34,918 bases of DNA from CAWCTB01 sp963798275. Lineage in GTDB: Bacteria > Acidobacteriota > Terriglobia > Terriglobales > Acidobacteriaceae. This document shows positions 1 through 9,503 of the stretch, in pieces (the stretch's first letter is position 1; each line of letters opens with the position of its first letter). The notes under the pieces are model-generated. The model was not told the DNA's origin, ran no database searches, and saw only the letters and a program-made list of their open reading frames with translations. A program made the position numbers and the translations under genes. The DNA lies in NCBI GenBank assembly GCA_963798275.1, contig CAWCTB010000043.1:1-34918 (forward strand). The letters run 5' to 3'.

Positions 1-782
1 CCTTAACGCGCTCTCCTGGGGACTGAAGGCGCACCTGCAACCCTCGCTCGTCGATCTGTGGGGCTACTTCATTTACATCGTCGCCGACTCGCTCTTCCTC
101 GGCGCCTTCGTCTGGATCACTTACATGGCGCTCGATCCCTATGCGCGCAAGTACTGGCCCGACCTGCTCATCTCCTGGAATCGCCTGGTCGCTGGACGCT
201 GGCGCGACCCGCTGGTGGGGCGCGATCTCCTGATCGGCACTCTCTTCGGATGTGTCGCGACCTGCTGTGTCCACCTGGTGTACGCCTTGCCCTTGTGGTT
301 TCGCATTCCCGGACTGACTCCACTTTTAGCTTTCCCAACGCCCCTGGCCACGACGCACCAGGCCTTGGGATATCTGCTCGCCGACCAGTCCAACGCCAGT
401 CGTCAGCTCCCTTGCCATTACCCTGGTCCTGGTGTTCGCTCGTCTGCTGTTGCGCAGAAAATTACCTGCAGTGCTGGTCACCTGGCTGGTGGTCGCGCCC
501 CTGATCCTGGGTGGTGAAAACTACTCGGTCACGATTCCACTTGCCTTACTGAATGCCTTGATCTTGACCGTCGTCCTGGTGCGCGTCAGCATCCTGGCAT
601 ATGGCACATGCGTTTTTGTGTCCTACGTTTTGGTGCACTTCCCCATGACCCTGGACTTCTCGCGGTGGTACGTCGGCAGGTCCCTGTTTGCGCTGTCAAT
701 CGTGGTGGCCTTCGCGCTTTACGGATTTCGTTGCGCCTTGGGAAAACAAGCTGCCTTCGGTGGCCTGATCGCCGACAATTAA
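1..782 (+). pseudogene. Membrane Ser/Thr protein kinase, C-terminal part only, frameshifted
   Basis: The reading frame is open from the window edge and encodes a hydrophobic multi-pass segment. It contains the phrase YMALDPYARKYWPDLLISW and then AGRWRDPLVGRDLLIG, which I recognise from the membrane tail that follows the kinase domain in many acidobacterial Ser/Thr kinases. The kinase domain itself would lie upstream of the window. The family sequence then continues in another frame, with SSLAITLVLVFARLLLRRK, a GENYS-type segment, WYVGRSLFAL and a last YGFR segment, ending at 782. One extra base near 390-395 accounts for the switch. Without it the original frame runs into unrelated residues and stops at 517. 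The tail presumably anchors the kinase in the inner membrane. Family assignment is fairly sure; whether the frameshift is real is not. Confidence 0.75.
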
Positions 783-809
783 TAGGAGCGAAGCATGATG
801 CCAAACCGC

Positions 810-875
810 GGGTGCCCCATCCTTTCGCCTCAGTTGCGAAAGAGCCTGCCCTGAGCGGCAGTCGAAGGGGTGGGA
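810..875. repeat. Dispersed palindromic repeat (GGTGCCCCA...GGTGGGA type)
   Basis: The 325-base gap between the kinase tail and the VOC gene starts with a segment opening GGTGCCCCATCCTTTCGC and closing TCGAAGGGGTGGGA. The outer arms are imperfect inverted repeats. I know similar segments as dispersed intergenic repeats in acidobacterial genomes; a shorter piece (GGGTGCCCCA) recurs at 7034. I see no gene in the rest of the gap. Confidence 0.45.
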
Positions 876-1107
876 GCGAAGTGTCCCTACCTTGCATCGC
901 CGCTCCCATTGCCACGCTGGCAAGCCTCGTAGGGGCGACCAGCATGACCGCCCAGCACTCAGGCAAAGCCGGAGTGCTGGGGCGGCAAACGAAATCAGAC
1001 CCAGCGCCGCGGGCACGCCCTCGGTACCATGAGAACCCAACCCCCAGGCTCAACTCGACTACACTACCTAGACACGCTCGCCATTCTCCAGAGACAAGGA
1101 GGCCGAC

Positions 1108-1656
1108 ATGCCCGACACTGCAACCGCCGCTCTCAACCTCACCTTCGACGCCGTCTACTATCACGTCACCGACATGGAAAGGTCCATCGCCTTCTATCGC
1201 GACATTTTGGGATTTCCCCTGAGCTCGCGCGACTACGTCGCCCGCTTCGACATCGATGGTGTCCTCTTCGAGTTGGTCCCCAGTGCTCCCGGCACAACCT
1301 TGTCGGGCACGGGCAATGCACGCCTCAGCCTGGGCGTGAAGGACATTCAGGAAGCCACGCGCGCCCTGCAAGCCAAAGGCGTGTCCACGACGGCGATCAG
1401 AGACGAGCCTGGCGGCCGCCTCTCCTACTTCAAAGATCCCGATGGCAACGAACTATGCCTCTGGCAGCCCACTTCCAAGTCCACCGGCAAGGAGTTCCGG
1501 ACCGTGAACGATGCGGCGGGCATGCCCATTCTCGAGATCGTCAGGTCCGAGGACGGCACAGTCACCATCTTCGAGGCCGATGACATGGACAATAAACTGC
1601 AGTTCCCGTCTTCCATGATCTCGTCCCTCGTACAGCAGATCGAGACCCTGAAGTAG
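1108..1656 (+). CDS. VOC (glyoxalase/bleomycin-resistance fold) family protein
   Basis: The product has 182 residues. The first 125 or so form one VOC module: YYHVTDMERSIAFYRDILGF near the start, FELVP near residue 55, and the closing phrase YFKDPDGNELCLW. His19, the Glu of FELVP and the Glu of DPDGNEL fit the usual metal-ligand positions, so metal binding is plausible. Substrate is unknown; relatives range from lactoylglutathione lyases to dioxygenases and antibiotic-binding proteins. The last 55 residues are an extra tail that looks like a diverged beta-rich or helical appendage, and I cannot assign it. The start is well supported by AAGGAGG seven bases upstream. No signal peptide, so cytoplasmic. 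It stands alone, followed by a repeat. Confidence 0.85.
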   Translation: MPDTATAALNLTFDAVYYHVTDMERSIAFYRDILGFPLSSRDYVARFDIDGVLFELVPSAPGTTLSGTGNARLSLGVKDIQEATRALQAKGVSTTAIRDEPGGRLSYFKDPDGNELCLWQPTSKSTGKEFRTVNDAAGMPILEIVRSEDGTVTIFEADDMDNKLQFPSSMISSLVQQIETLK

Positions 1657-1673
1657 GCAAAGCATCCAGAAAC

Positions 1674-1806
1674 CAGCCCCAGCGGGGCGACTCAGTGTAG
1701 CCCAGCGTGGAGCGGGGGCCCCGACGAACGCCGCTTTTGCGTTCGTTGGGGCGCGGAACGCTGGGTGCGTCTATTAACAAGACCCCAGTCCCGTAGGGAC
1801 GCCAGA
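1674..1806. repeat. Composite dispersed repeat with a long hairpin
   Basis: Three small palindromic units lie together. The first is AGCCCCAGCGGGGCGACT. The second is a long nested hairpin at 1701-1764 whose outer arms are CCCAGCGT and ACGCTGGG and whose inner arms are CCCCGACGAACGC and GCGTTCGTTGGGG. The third is AGTCCCGTAGGGACGCCAGA at the right end. This order of units resembles a dispersed intergenic repeat family in acidobacteria. It could also act as a terminator for the gene on either side, though no T tract follows the hairpin. Confidence 0.5.
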
Positions 1807-1877
1807 TGTTCTCACACCCTCAATTCCGCCCCTGCGCGATCTTCACCTACAACTTACCTGAAACTATCCAGCCGCTC

Positions 1878-2735
1878 TCATTCGTTGATCGACTTAAGGT
1901 AGAGCCCCTCACTCGTCAACAAATACCTATCGTGCCGTTGCCTGTCCTCGCGATAATAGGGACCATCGACCTTGAACCCATTGTCGGTCACGCTTACCGT
2001 AAACGTTCCCCAGACATTTGCCGGCATCCACATCGTTTTGAATTTCATGCCGTCGTACGCGTAGACCCGCATTCTGATGTTCGGACCGTTAGCTCCGGTC
2101 GCCTGTCCCCATACCAGCAGCCAGGTCTCGCCGGGCACAGGGGAATGCAGTTCTTTCACCGCAACATTTGCATACCCGTTCATGTCGTCGCCGCTGACAT
2201 CGGCCAACTGCAGCCCGCCGCCCGTTGCGTTGTAGGAGCGCAAGGTAACAGAGGTAGCGTGAGCACCCGCGGCCGGCCAACCGCCCAGCGTATAGAACAC
2301 GATCAAAGAGCGGCTCTTCGCGGAATTCAGTACATAAGCCGAGGGCGGATCAACGGCGACCTTGCCGAGGATCTGCTTCAAATCCTGCACCACCAGCTCG
2401 CGATCGAGGTCGGCATGTTTAGGGTTCACCGAGCCCACAATGTAGCCGTCGATGCAATCGTCCATCTGAGAAAGAATCGCATCCACGGCCGCGAATCGCT
2501 GCGCAGCGAGGTCATCCATTTCCTCCAGAAGCTTTGGGTCTGAACAATTCACCGCGCACGCGGCTTGCAACTGCTTCTCCCGTGGCGTGACCGTTCGCAG
2601 CTCCTCAAGCTTGCTGTTTAAGCTGGTAATGCTTCTTATCGCGTCAGCCCTGAGTTGATCGCGGGTCGGGTTCGTGGTCTGCCCGAAAGAGAGAGGCAGT
2701 CCGCACAGGATCAAGGCTAGCAACCATCGAGCCAT
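1878..2735 (-). CDS. Secreted protein of unknown function
   Basis: The product has 285 residues and I do not recognise its family. It begins with a typical signal peptide, MARWLLALILCGLPLSFGQ, with likely cleavage after FGQ or just before it, so the mature protein is periplasmic or exported. Residues 25-75 are probably helical. A CAVNCSDPK segment has two cysteines that could form a disulfide. The second half is beta-rich with several WLLVWG and YVLNSAKSRSLIVFYTLGG-type strands, like periplasmic scaffold domains. The start is supported by AAGGTGAG four to five bases upstream on the minus strand. No neighbour is close enough on the same strand for an operon. Confidence 0.7.
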   Translation of the reverse strand: MARWLLALILCGLPLSFGQTTNPTRDQLRADAIRSITSLNSKLEELRTVTPREKQLQAACAVNCSDPKLLEEMDDLAAQRFAAVDAILSQMDDCIDGYIVGSVNPKHADLDRELVVQDLKQILGKVAVDPPSAYVLNSAKSRSLIVFYTLGGWPAAGAHATSVTLRSYNATGGGLQLADVSGDDMNGYANVAVKELHSPVPGETWLLVWGQATGANGPNIRMRVYAYDGMKFKTMWMPANVWGTFTVSVTDNGFKVDGPYYREDRQRHDRYLLTSEGLYLKSINE

Positions 2736-3098
2736 AACTCACCTTATACACTCGCCCGCTCGCCGCGACGCCGGACTCGCGTATGCCCTGGCAACGCCCG
2801 GCGTACCCAGTCCGAGTTTCCCCTCGCAGCCGCCAACTCACCCTGCTCCCCAAAACGGCCGCGCATCGCTCTTTCCCACCTCGTTTGCCCCGGCCACATC
2901 TTTCCTTTTCAATAACATAGCCTCGTGATTTTCCTCACCATTCAATGTGACATATCCCCGCTGAGCCGCTAATTCCGCCCATTAGGCCTATCTTCATTGG
3001 CCCTTTCGCGCCAAGTCTTTAGCCTGTTAACAGTGGCAAGGTGCGGGGATCTGTGTATCCCGCCCTGCAGTCGCCACCAATTTCTTCACGAGGCTGCA
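2736..3098. other. Intergenic region between divergent genes, nothing recognised
   Basis: These 363 bases separate the divergent secreted protein and radical SAM genes. They must hold both promoters, but I see no convincing -35/-10 pair, riboswitch or operator. An in-frame ATG at 2997 would add 34 residues to the radical SAM protein, but those residues look like untranslated DNA. Confidence 0.3.
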
Positions 3099-5237
<2,139 letters not shown>

Positions 5238-5240
5238 ATA

Positions 5241-5325
5241 GTGGTAGAGCGGGGTCGGCGAGGTGGTAGAGCGGGCCTTCAGGCCCGCGTACAGCTCGCT
5301 AATACGTATTCGGGGCTTCAGCCCC
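5241..5325. repeat. Cluster of short palindromes
   Basis: GTGGTAGAGCGG occurs twice (5241 and 5263). It is followed by the perfect palindrome GCGGGCCT-TC-AGGCCCGC (5271-5288) and by GGGGCT-TC-AGCCCC (5312-5325). 'CTTCAG' loops between G/C arms like these are a common dispersed repeat in acidobacterial intergenic DNA. Confidence 0.45.
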
Positions 5326-5338
5326 TCCGGGAAAAACA

Positions 5339-5371
5339 GAACCGGTCGCACTCGCGGCCGGTTTTGTTTTA
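5339..5371 (+). terminator. Rho-independent terminator of the radical SAM gene
   Basis: AACCGG pairs with CCGGTT, with further GC pairs inside the loop, and TTTTGTTTT follows at once. It lies about 100 bases past the stop codon of the radical SAM gene and points the same way. The gap also holds the repeats described on either side. Confidence 0.6.
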
Positions 5372-5390
5372 CAAGCACACTTTTCCCACT

Positions 5391-5463
5391 TGTCATCCTG
5401 AGCGCAGTGAGGTCGCTTGGGCGACCGAACGCAGTGCGAAGGACCCCTATACCCGCGATGACA
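5391..5463. repeat. REP-like dispersed repeat (TGTCATCCTGAGCG...GATGACA)
   Basis: It opens TGTCATCCTGAGCGCAGTGA and closes GCGATGACA, so the outermost seven bases are exact inverted repeats (TGTCATC/GATGACA). Inside, GAACGCAGTGCGAAGGACC is the phrase familiar from repeats found hundreds of times in acidobacterial genomes. It belongs to the same broad family as the sequence in which both IS copies are inserted, and so may be an unoccupied relative of their target. Confidence 0.55.
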
Positions 5464-5469
5464 GGTCTC

Positions 5470-5509
5470 GCTTTTGGCTTTTTGCTTTTGGCTTTTTTGC
5501 TTTTGGCTT
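5470..5509 (+). repeat. Short tandem repeat, three copies of GCTTTTGGCTT
   Basis: GCTTTTGGCTT occurs three times, separated by three to four T residues. It lies in non-coding DNA between the REP-like repeat and IS copy 1. Slippage during replication is the simplest origin; I see no coding or regulatory role. Confidence 0.5.
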
Positions 5510-5659
5510 CAACCTATCGACCATCCACTATCAGCAACCCCCTTCGCTTGTCATCCACAAGCGGCGTTTCGCGCGGGGGCGCAGCCAAAAATGCGCCCTG
5601 CGCTCTATGGAAAACCGAACGGCTCCGCCAGGGGCTCGTCTCCAATCAGCAGCGAGGCT

Positions 5660-5786
5660 GTTTCGCCACCCATCTATTCGGCGTTTCCGCCATGATTCAC
5701 GTAGGCGAACTCCGGCATTGCGGGAGGCAGGCTGCCCACTAAGCGGAGAACGTACCCGCGCCACGTATGACACGGGCTCGCCTGCA
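5660..5786 (-). ncRNA. Degenerate bridge-RNA-like region of IS copy 1
   Basis: This is the counterpart of the structure at 31383-31513 in copy 2. The outer stem of the first loop is kept (GCAGGCTGCCC at about 5727-5737 with GGGCTCGCCTGC at 5774-5785). Inside it, AAGCGGAG at 5741-5748 equals eight bases of the left target at 6869-6876, and ATGACA at 5767-5772 equals the right target half. The second loop keeps the GGCG-GAAA-CGCC hairpin and has a better outer stem than copy 2 (GTTTCGCC with GGCGAAC, read on the plus strand). Many small insertions and deletions separate it from copy 2. Structure drawn by eye; no expression evidence. Confidence 0.4.
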
Positions 5787-6789
5787 CCACTTGCCGTCAA
5801 CTGCGCATAGTTCTTGCCGGTGCGCAGCATCCAGTACAACCTTGTCGCCAGCCGCCGGGCCACGGCTACTTTCGCCTGCGCCTTGCCACGCCGCAGGCAC
5901 AGCCGGACATACACCCGCTTCAGCGTGGGATCGAAGCGGGCGCGCTCTGCGCCGCTTCCACCAGCAGAAAGCGCAACAGCGGCGACCCCTGCTTGCTGAT
6001 CCGCCCCAGCCGCTGCTTGCCGCCCGAGCTGTACTCGGCCGGAATCAGCCCCACATAGCTGGCTACTTTCTTAGCATTCTCGAAGCGCGCCACCGGCCCG
6101 ATGATCAGCACGAACGCCAGGGCTGTCTGCGGACCCACACCGCGATGCGTCATCAGCAACCGCGCCCCGGCATGCTGGTTCGCTTCCGCCTCCACCTTCT
6201 GGTGCAGCTGCCGCGCCTGTGCCTCCAGAGAATCCAGCCGTTGCAAGCACTGGTCGCGCCGCTGCGCCGTGTACGCCGGCAGTGCCAGCTTCTCTAACTC
6301 CCGCCGGCCCGCCGCGGTCCACAGCTGCCGTTTCTTCTGCACCCCTTGGTTCAGCGCCATCGCCTGCAGCTGGTTCTTCACCTGCGTCCGGCTTCGCACC
6401 ACATGATGGTGATGCTGCAGCAGCTGCCGCAGATCCCGCTCCTCCACGTTGGGCACCCACAGCCGCGGAAAGCGATCTTCCAGCAGCAGCTGCAGAATGT
6501 GCTCCGCGTCCCGCTGGTCCGTCTTCTGCCGCCGCACCACTGAGGCCCGGATCTGCGCCGCATCCCCCAGCCACGCCTCATGCCCTAACTGCTCCAGCAG
6601 CCGCTCGAACCACTGCGTGTAACCGCAGGCTTCAAAGCCCACCCGCGCCCGTTCCGGCAATGTGCTGTAGAACACCCGGGCTGGCTCGGGATGCTCCAAC
6701 CGCTTACCCGTAATCTCGCCTGTCTGTTTGTCAAAGATCACTACCTGTTGAAAGCTGGGGTGAAAGTCACAACCTATAATGAACCTCAT
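5756..6789 (-). pseudogene. IS110-family transposase, frameshifted (copy 1)
   Basis: The start at 6789 (MRFIIGCDFHP) has AAGGAG six bases upstream on the minus strand and matches copy 2. The protein is the same as copy 2 except for one Ser for Gly at HPSFQQ, until about 5940. There copy 1 reads GCGGGCGCGC where copy 2 has GCGGGCCGCGC (plus-strand sense). The missing C breaks the frame after EAAQSA, so the last 50 or so residues are lost. After correction the frame would run past the copy 2 stop because of further small indels. N-terminal DEDD-type nuclease and C-terminal Transposase_20 motifs are both still readable. Confidence 0.8.
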
Positions 6790-7021
6790 GTTGGCTCCTT
6801 CCCCGAGCCCCTGGTCTTTTGCAAACTCACAGTACTCGGTCGATCGAGCCAACGTCGTTATGAAATCAAGCGGAGCGAGGGATCTGCTTTCTCTCCGCAC
6901 CTTCAGCCCAGTCGCGCGCAGGGCCAACATTTCTCCGTGCGAACCACCGAATCGACACTGATGGAAGGCCTCCTCCACAACCAACTCGAAACTCTCAATA
7001 ATCGCCATTGAGGACTCTTGG

Positions 7022-7050
7022 TTGGACGAGTTTGGGTGCCCCACTATAAT
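7022..7050 (+). promoter_or_regulatory. Strong sigma-70-type promoter, predicted leaderless start
   Basis: TTGGAC at 7022-7027 and a perfect TATAAT at 7045-7050 are separated by exactly 17 bases. Transcription would begin about seven bases later, at or next to the ATG at 7058. No Shine-Dalgarno sequence can fit. The promoter overlaps a GGGTGCCCCA fragment of a dispersed repeat (7034-7043). Confidence 0.6.
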
Positions 7051-7057
7051 CACGCGC

Positions 7058-8299
7058 ATGGCCAGCGACCCCTCCTTGTCATGGACGAACCGATCGGTGC
7101 TTCGCCCCGGGCGCGAAGACCCCTACCTGTGCATTCAGGACATCATCGTTTTCGTTCGCGATCTGGACCAGAGCCTGCGATTCTACGTGGACCAATTGGG
7201 TTTCGAACTCATCGTCGATCATCTTCCTCAGTCCGCCGAACATCGCTGGATCGAAGTTGCGCCTCCCGACGGCAGCGCGAACCTTACGCTGATTGCTCCC
7301 AAGCCCGATCGGCCCCAATACAACCTGATTGGCGGCGAGCGCGGGGTTCTTTTCATGACCGAAGATGTCCACGCTATCTACAAGAAGTGGAGCGAGCGCG
7401 GGGTTCATTTCTTGTCTCCCCCTGCGAAAGAGGCATGGGGCGGGACCTTTGCACGGTTCGAAGATCCAGATGGGAATCGGTTCGGACTGGAAGGATTCGA
7501 CGAAGTGCGGCAAAGCCTGGAGTTGCGCCGCCAGTTGCATGCCGAAAAAGTCGAGTCCGAACGCCGTGCCGCCCATGAATTGGAAATAGCCAGGCAAGTG
7601 CAGGCGCGGTTGTTTCCACAACTCCAACCCCAGTTGAAAACGGTGGAGTACGCAGGCATTTGCCTGCAAGCCCGCCAAGTGGGAGGAGACTATTTCGATT
7701 TCCTGAATCTAGGACCGCAACGGCTGGGCTTGATCATCGGAGATGTTTCCGGCAAGGGGATCGCCGCTGCTCTGCTGATGGCGAACTTGCAGGCCAGCCT
7801 GCGGAGCCAGTCGGCGCTGGCCTTCGACCAGCCTGAGGCTCTGCTCAGATCCGTGAACCGCCTGTTCTATGACAACACTGGCGACAACGCCTACGCATCG
7901 CTCTTCTTTGCCGACTATGACGACGCGACGAGGCTACTGCGATACGCCAATTGCGGGCATTTGTCTGGCCTTTTATTGAGAGCAGACGGTAACGTGGAGC
8001 AGCTTGATTCGACCAGCACGCTGCTGGGGCTGTTCGAAGAGTGGGACTGCTCCATGCGGGAACAAGAGCTCTCTCCCGGCGATGTGCTTGCTCTTTACAC
8101 GGATGGCGTCACCGAAGCCAGTAACGGGCGCGGAGAAGAATTTGGCGAGCGGTGCCTGATTGATGCGCTGCGGCAACATCGGCAACTACCTAGCCAGGCT
8201 TTGCTGACCGCAATCGTGGATGAGGTTCTGGGATTCAGCTCTCAAGAACAGCACGACGACATCACGGCGATCATCGCGAAGTTCAGAGTCAATGGATGA
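7058..8299 (+). CDS. VOC-domain / SpoIIE-type PP2C phosphatase fusion
   Basis: The product has about 413 residues in two modules. Residues 20-145 are a VOC fold (DIIVFVRDLDQSLRFYVDQL ... FARFEDPDGNRFGLEG). The first metal-ligand His and the last Glu seen in active VOC enzymes are replaced, so this is more likely a binding or sensor domain. A helical linker (residues 150-185, ending RQVQARLFPQ) leads into a PP2C/SpoIIE phosphatase domain like RsbU. Motifs in order are GGDYFDF, GDVSGKGIAAALLMA, CGH, LYTDGVTEA and HDDITAI, which keep the metal-binding aspartates. It probably dephosphorylates a phospho-anti-anti-sigma factor, none of which is encoded nearby. The ATG at 7058 is preferred because the TATAAT ends seven bases before it; an in-frame ATG at 7022 lies inside the -35 element. 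No signal peptide or membrane helix. Confidence 0.85.
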   Translation: MASDPSLSWTNRSVLRPGREDPYLCIQDIIVFVRDLDQSLRFYVDQLGFELIVDHLPQSAEHRWIEVAPPDGSANLTLIAPKPDRPQYNLIGGERGVLFMTEDVHAIYKKWSERGVHFLSPPAKEAWGGTFARFEDPDGNRFGLEGFDEVRQSLELRRQLHAEKVESERRAAHELEIARQVQARLFPQLQPQLKTVEYAGICLQARQVGGDYFDFLNLGPQRLGLIIGDVSGKGIAAALLMANLQASLRSQSALAFDQPEALLRSVNRLFYDNTGDNAYASLFFADYDDATRLLRYANCGHLSGLLLRADGNVEQLDSTSTLLGLFEEWDCSMREQELSPGDVLALYTDGVTEASNGRGEEFGERCLIDALRQHRQLPSQALLTAIVDEVLGFSSQEQHDDITAIIAKFRVNG

Positions 8300-8954
8300 C
8301 ACGTCGCCGTGTGGATTGCCTTCTTTCTCTGTTTCCAGAACCTAGGTACAGCAATGATGTGTCGCTGTGCACGAATGAACAATCAGGCACCGTCGGGATG
8401 AGACTCGAGTTCCGGCGGTCGCGACCGTCAGGCGCACAGCAGCCGTCGCTGGACAAGCTGAACGCCAGCGGGGCGGGGTTTTTCTAACTACTGGGGACAT
8501 CAGTTGAGCTTGAACCCACGACGATCCAGTCCCGCCTCGCGGACGAAAGAGCTTAGCCCGGCGTTTCAACGCGGGGTGAGCCGCACTCCGGCCCCAGAGT
8601 GCCGTAGGCACGGCAGCGCCTCGTCGGGTTCTTCCCAGCGGTGGGGGCCCATTGTGGAACCTGCCGGACTTCCGTGACGAGCGGGCATGCCTCCCTTAAA
8701 CGAACCAGCCCACCAACTCTCAACTCTCTTTCTGACCACTGGCAACTGACCACTGACAACTATTCCGGTGTACGAGTGGCCTTCTCCCCCTTTTCGCCGC
8801 CGCCTTCTTCGCTCGCGCTAAGGCGTCGCAAGAAGATCGCAGTACTTTCGAATCCAATGGCAGCGTAAACTGGCATTACACTTGGACCAAAAGAAACAGG
8901 GCGTTCACTACTGTCCTGCAAACGAAATATATCTGGAACTTCCAGGACGAGAAC
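8300..8954. other. Gene-free stretch with repeat fragments
   Basis: No supported gene is present. A segment around 8580-8640 holds short palindromes, including GTGCCGTAGGCACGGC (8599-8614), a unit often seen in acidobacterial repeats. The section 8715-8761 is described separately. The open frames that cross it have no family resemblance or ribosome-binding site. Confidence 0.4.
8715..8761. repeat. CAACTG/ACTGACAACT short repeat cluster
   Basis: The sequence reads CAACTCTCAACTC and then CTGGCAACTGACCACTGACA (8733-8758), made of near-repeats of ACTGGCAACTG and ACTGACAACT. A second cluster of the same units lies at 9469-9503. I know similar short repeats between genes in other acidobacteria. 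Confidence 0.5.
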
Positions 8955-9374
8955 ATGAAAAAGTCGGGCGCGAGCCAAGGCCAGCCGGCATCGGAGCTCA
9001 TCTCGAAAAGAATCGCCGAACTCGGGGACTGGCGCGGGGAAACCCTCAGCAGAATGCGCAAGCTTATCCAGGAAGCAGACCCGGACGTCGTCGAGGAGTG
9101 GAAGTGGATGGGCACTCCGATTTGGTCGCACGACGGCATCATCTGCACTGGCGAATCCTACAAGAATGTCGTGAAGCTTACCTTCGCCAAGGGCGCGTCT
9201 CTGAAGGATCCGGCCCGCCTCTTCAACTCGAGTCTCGAGGGAAACACACGCCGCGCGATCGACATCCGCGCAGGAGAAGAAGTTGACGAGTCCGCCTTCA
9301 AGGCGCTCGTTCGCCAGGCGGTCGCCCTCAACAGTTCTGGCAAGCCGAAACCGTCGAAGAAAGCGAAGTCCTAA
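8955..9374 (+). CDS. DUF1801 (YdhG-like) domain protein
   Basis: The product has 139 residues. It carries the DUF1801 pattern: an N-terminal helix, LSRMRKLIQEADPDVVEEWKW, GTPIWSHDGIICTGESYKN, VKLTFAKGASLKDPARLFN, then RRAIDIRAGEEVDESAFKAL and a basic tail. Function in this family is not established; it shares its fold with frataxin-like and SRPBCC-neighbour small proteins. No signal peptide. AGGAC lies about nine bases before the ATG. It follows a 650-base gap and is convergent with the SpoIID gene. Family confidence is high, function unknown. Confidence 0.8.
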   Translation: MKKSGASQGQPASELISKRIAELGDWRGETLSRMRKLIQEADPDVVEEWKWMGTPIWSHDGIICTGESYKNVVKLTFAKGASLKDPARLFNSSLEGNTRRAIDIRAGEEVDESAFKALVRQAVALNSSGKPKPSKKAKS

Positions 9375-9468
9375 GGGTCACAACCATACATTCCCTTGGA
9401 GAAACACCGAATCGACGGCGCGTATCAAGCAGCCCGCCCCCACAACCCAACTCGAAACTAAAAACTCT

Positions 9469-9503
9469 CCTACTGACAACTGGCCTCTGACAACTGACAA
9501 CTT
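9469..9503. repeat. ACTGACAACT repeat cluster overlapping a gene end
   Basis: Units of CTGACAACT recur at about 9473, 9486 and 9494. The repeat runs into the 3' end of the SpoIID gene and supplies its last codons and its stop (protein tail GSCQLSEASCQ on the minus strand). It matches the cluster at 8715-8761 in sequence type. Confidence 0.55.

Larger units (their letters stand above)
5556..6868 (-). mobile_element. IS110/IS1111-type insertion sequence, copy 1, decayed
   Basis: This is the same element as copy 2 at 30301-31644, in inverted orientation. The left inverted repeat is intact at 6848-6861 (GCCAACGTCGTTAT as read on the plus strand). The left target half, AAGCGGAGCGAGGGATCTGC at 6869-6888, is identical to that of copy 2. 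The matching right inverted repeat is not present; where it should be, the sequence reads ACGCCGC followed by flank. The right flank on the plus strand is TGTCATC near 5549, again the repeat half-site, so the right boundary is probably near 5556. The transposase carries a one-base deletion. With a broken gene and no right repeat, this copy is probably immobile unless copy 2 acts in trans. Confidence 0.8.

Noticed and set aside
586..1371. Overlapping open frames on both strands across the gap after the kinase tail
   Set aside because: They cross the repeat and the VOC gene in wrong frames and lack ribosome-binding sites or family resemblance.
5470..5509. Three spaced GCTTTTGGCTT units considered as a CRISPR remnant
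   Set aside because: The units are 11 bases long and only 3-4 bases apart, with no spacers or cas genes; they are a slippage-type repeat.
5241..5750. Plus-strand open frames through the repeats and the end of IS copy 1
   Set aside because: They are made of repeat and IS right-end DNA, with no conserved protein features.
6790..7059. N-terminal extension of the copy 1 transposase frame upstream of 6789
   Set aside because: Copy 2 has different sequence there, the ribosome-binding site supports 6789, and the extension runs into flanking DNA.
8300..8487. A 63-codon open frame directly after the SpoIIE fusion gene
   Set aside because: No ribosome-binding site or family resemblance; the sequence is Arg-rich and low in structure.
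8500..8540. A GGTTCAA-like segment on the minus strand that resembles a tRNA T loop
   Set aside because: The bases on either side do not form a T stem, and no anticodon or acceptor arm can be drawn.
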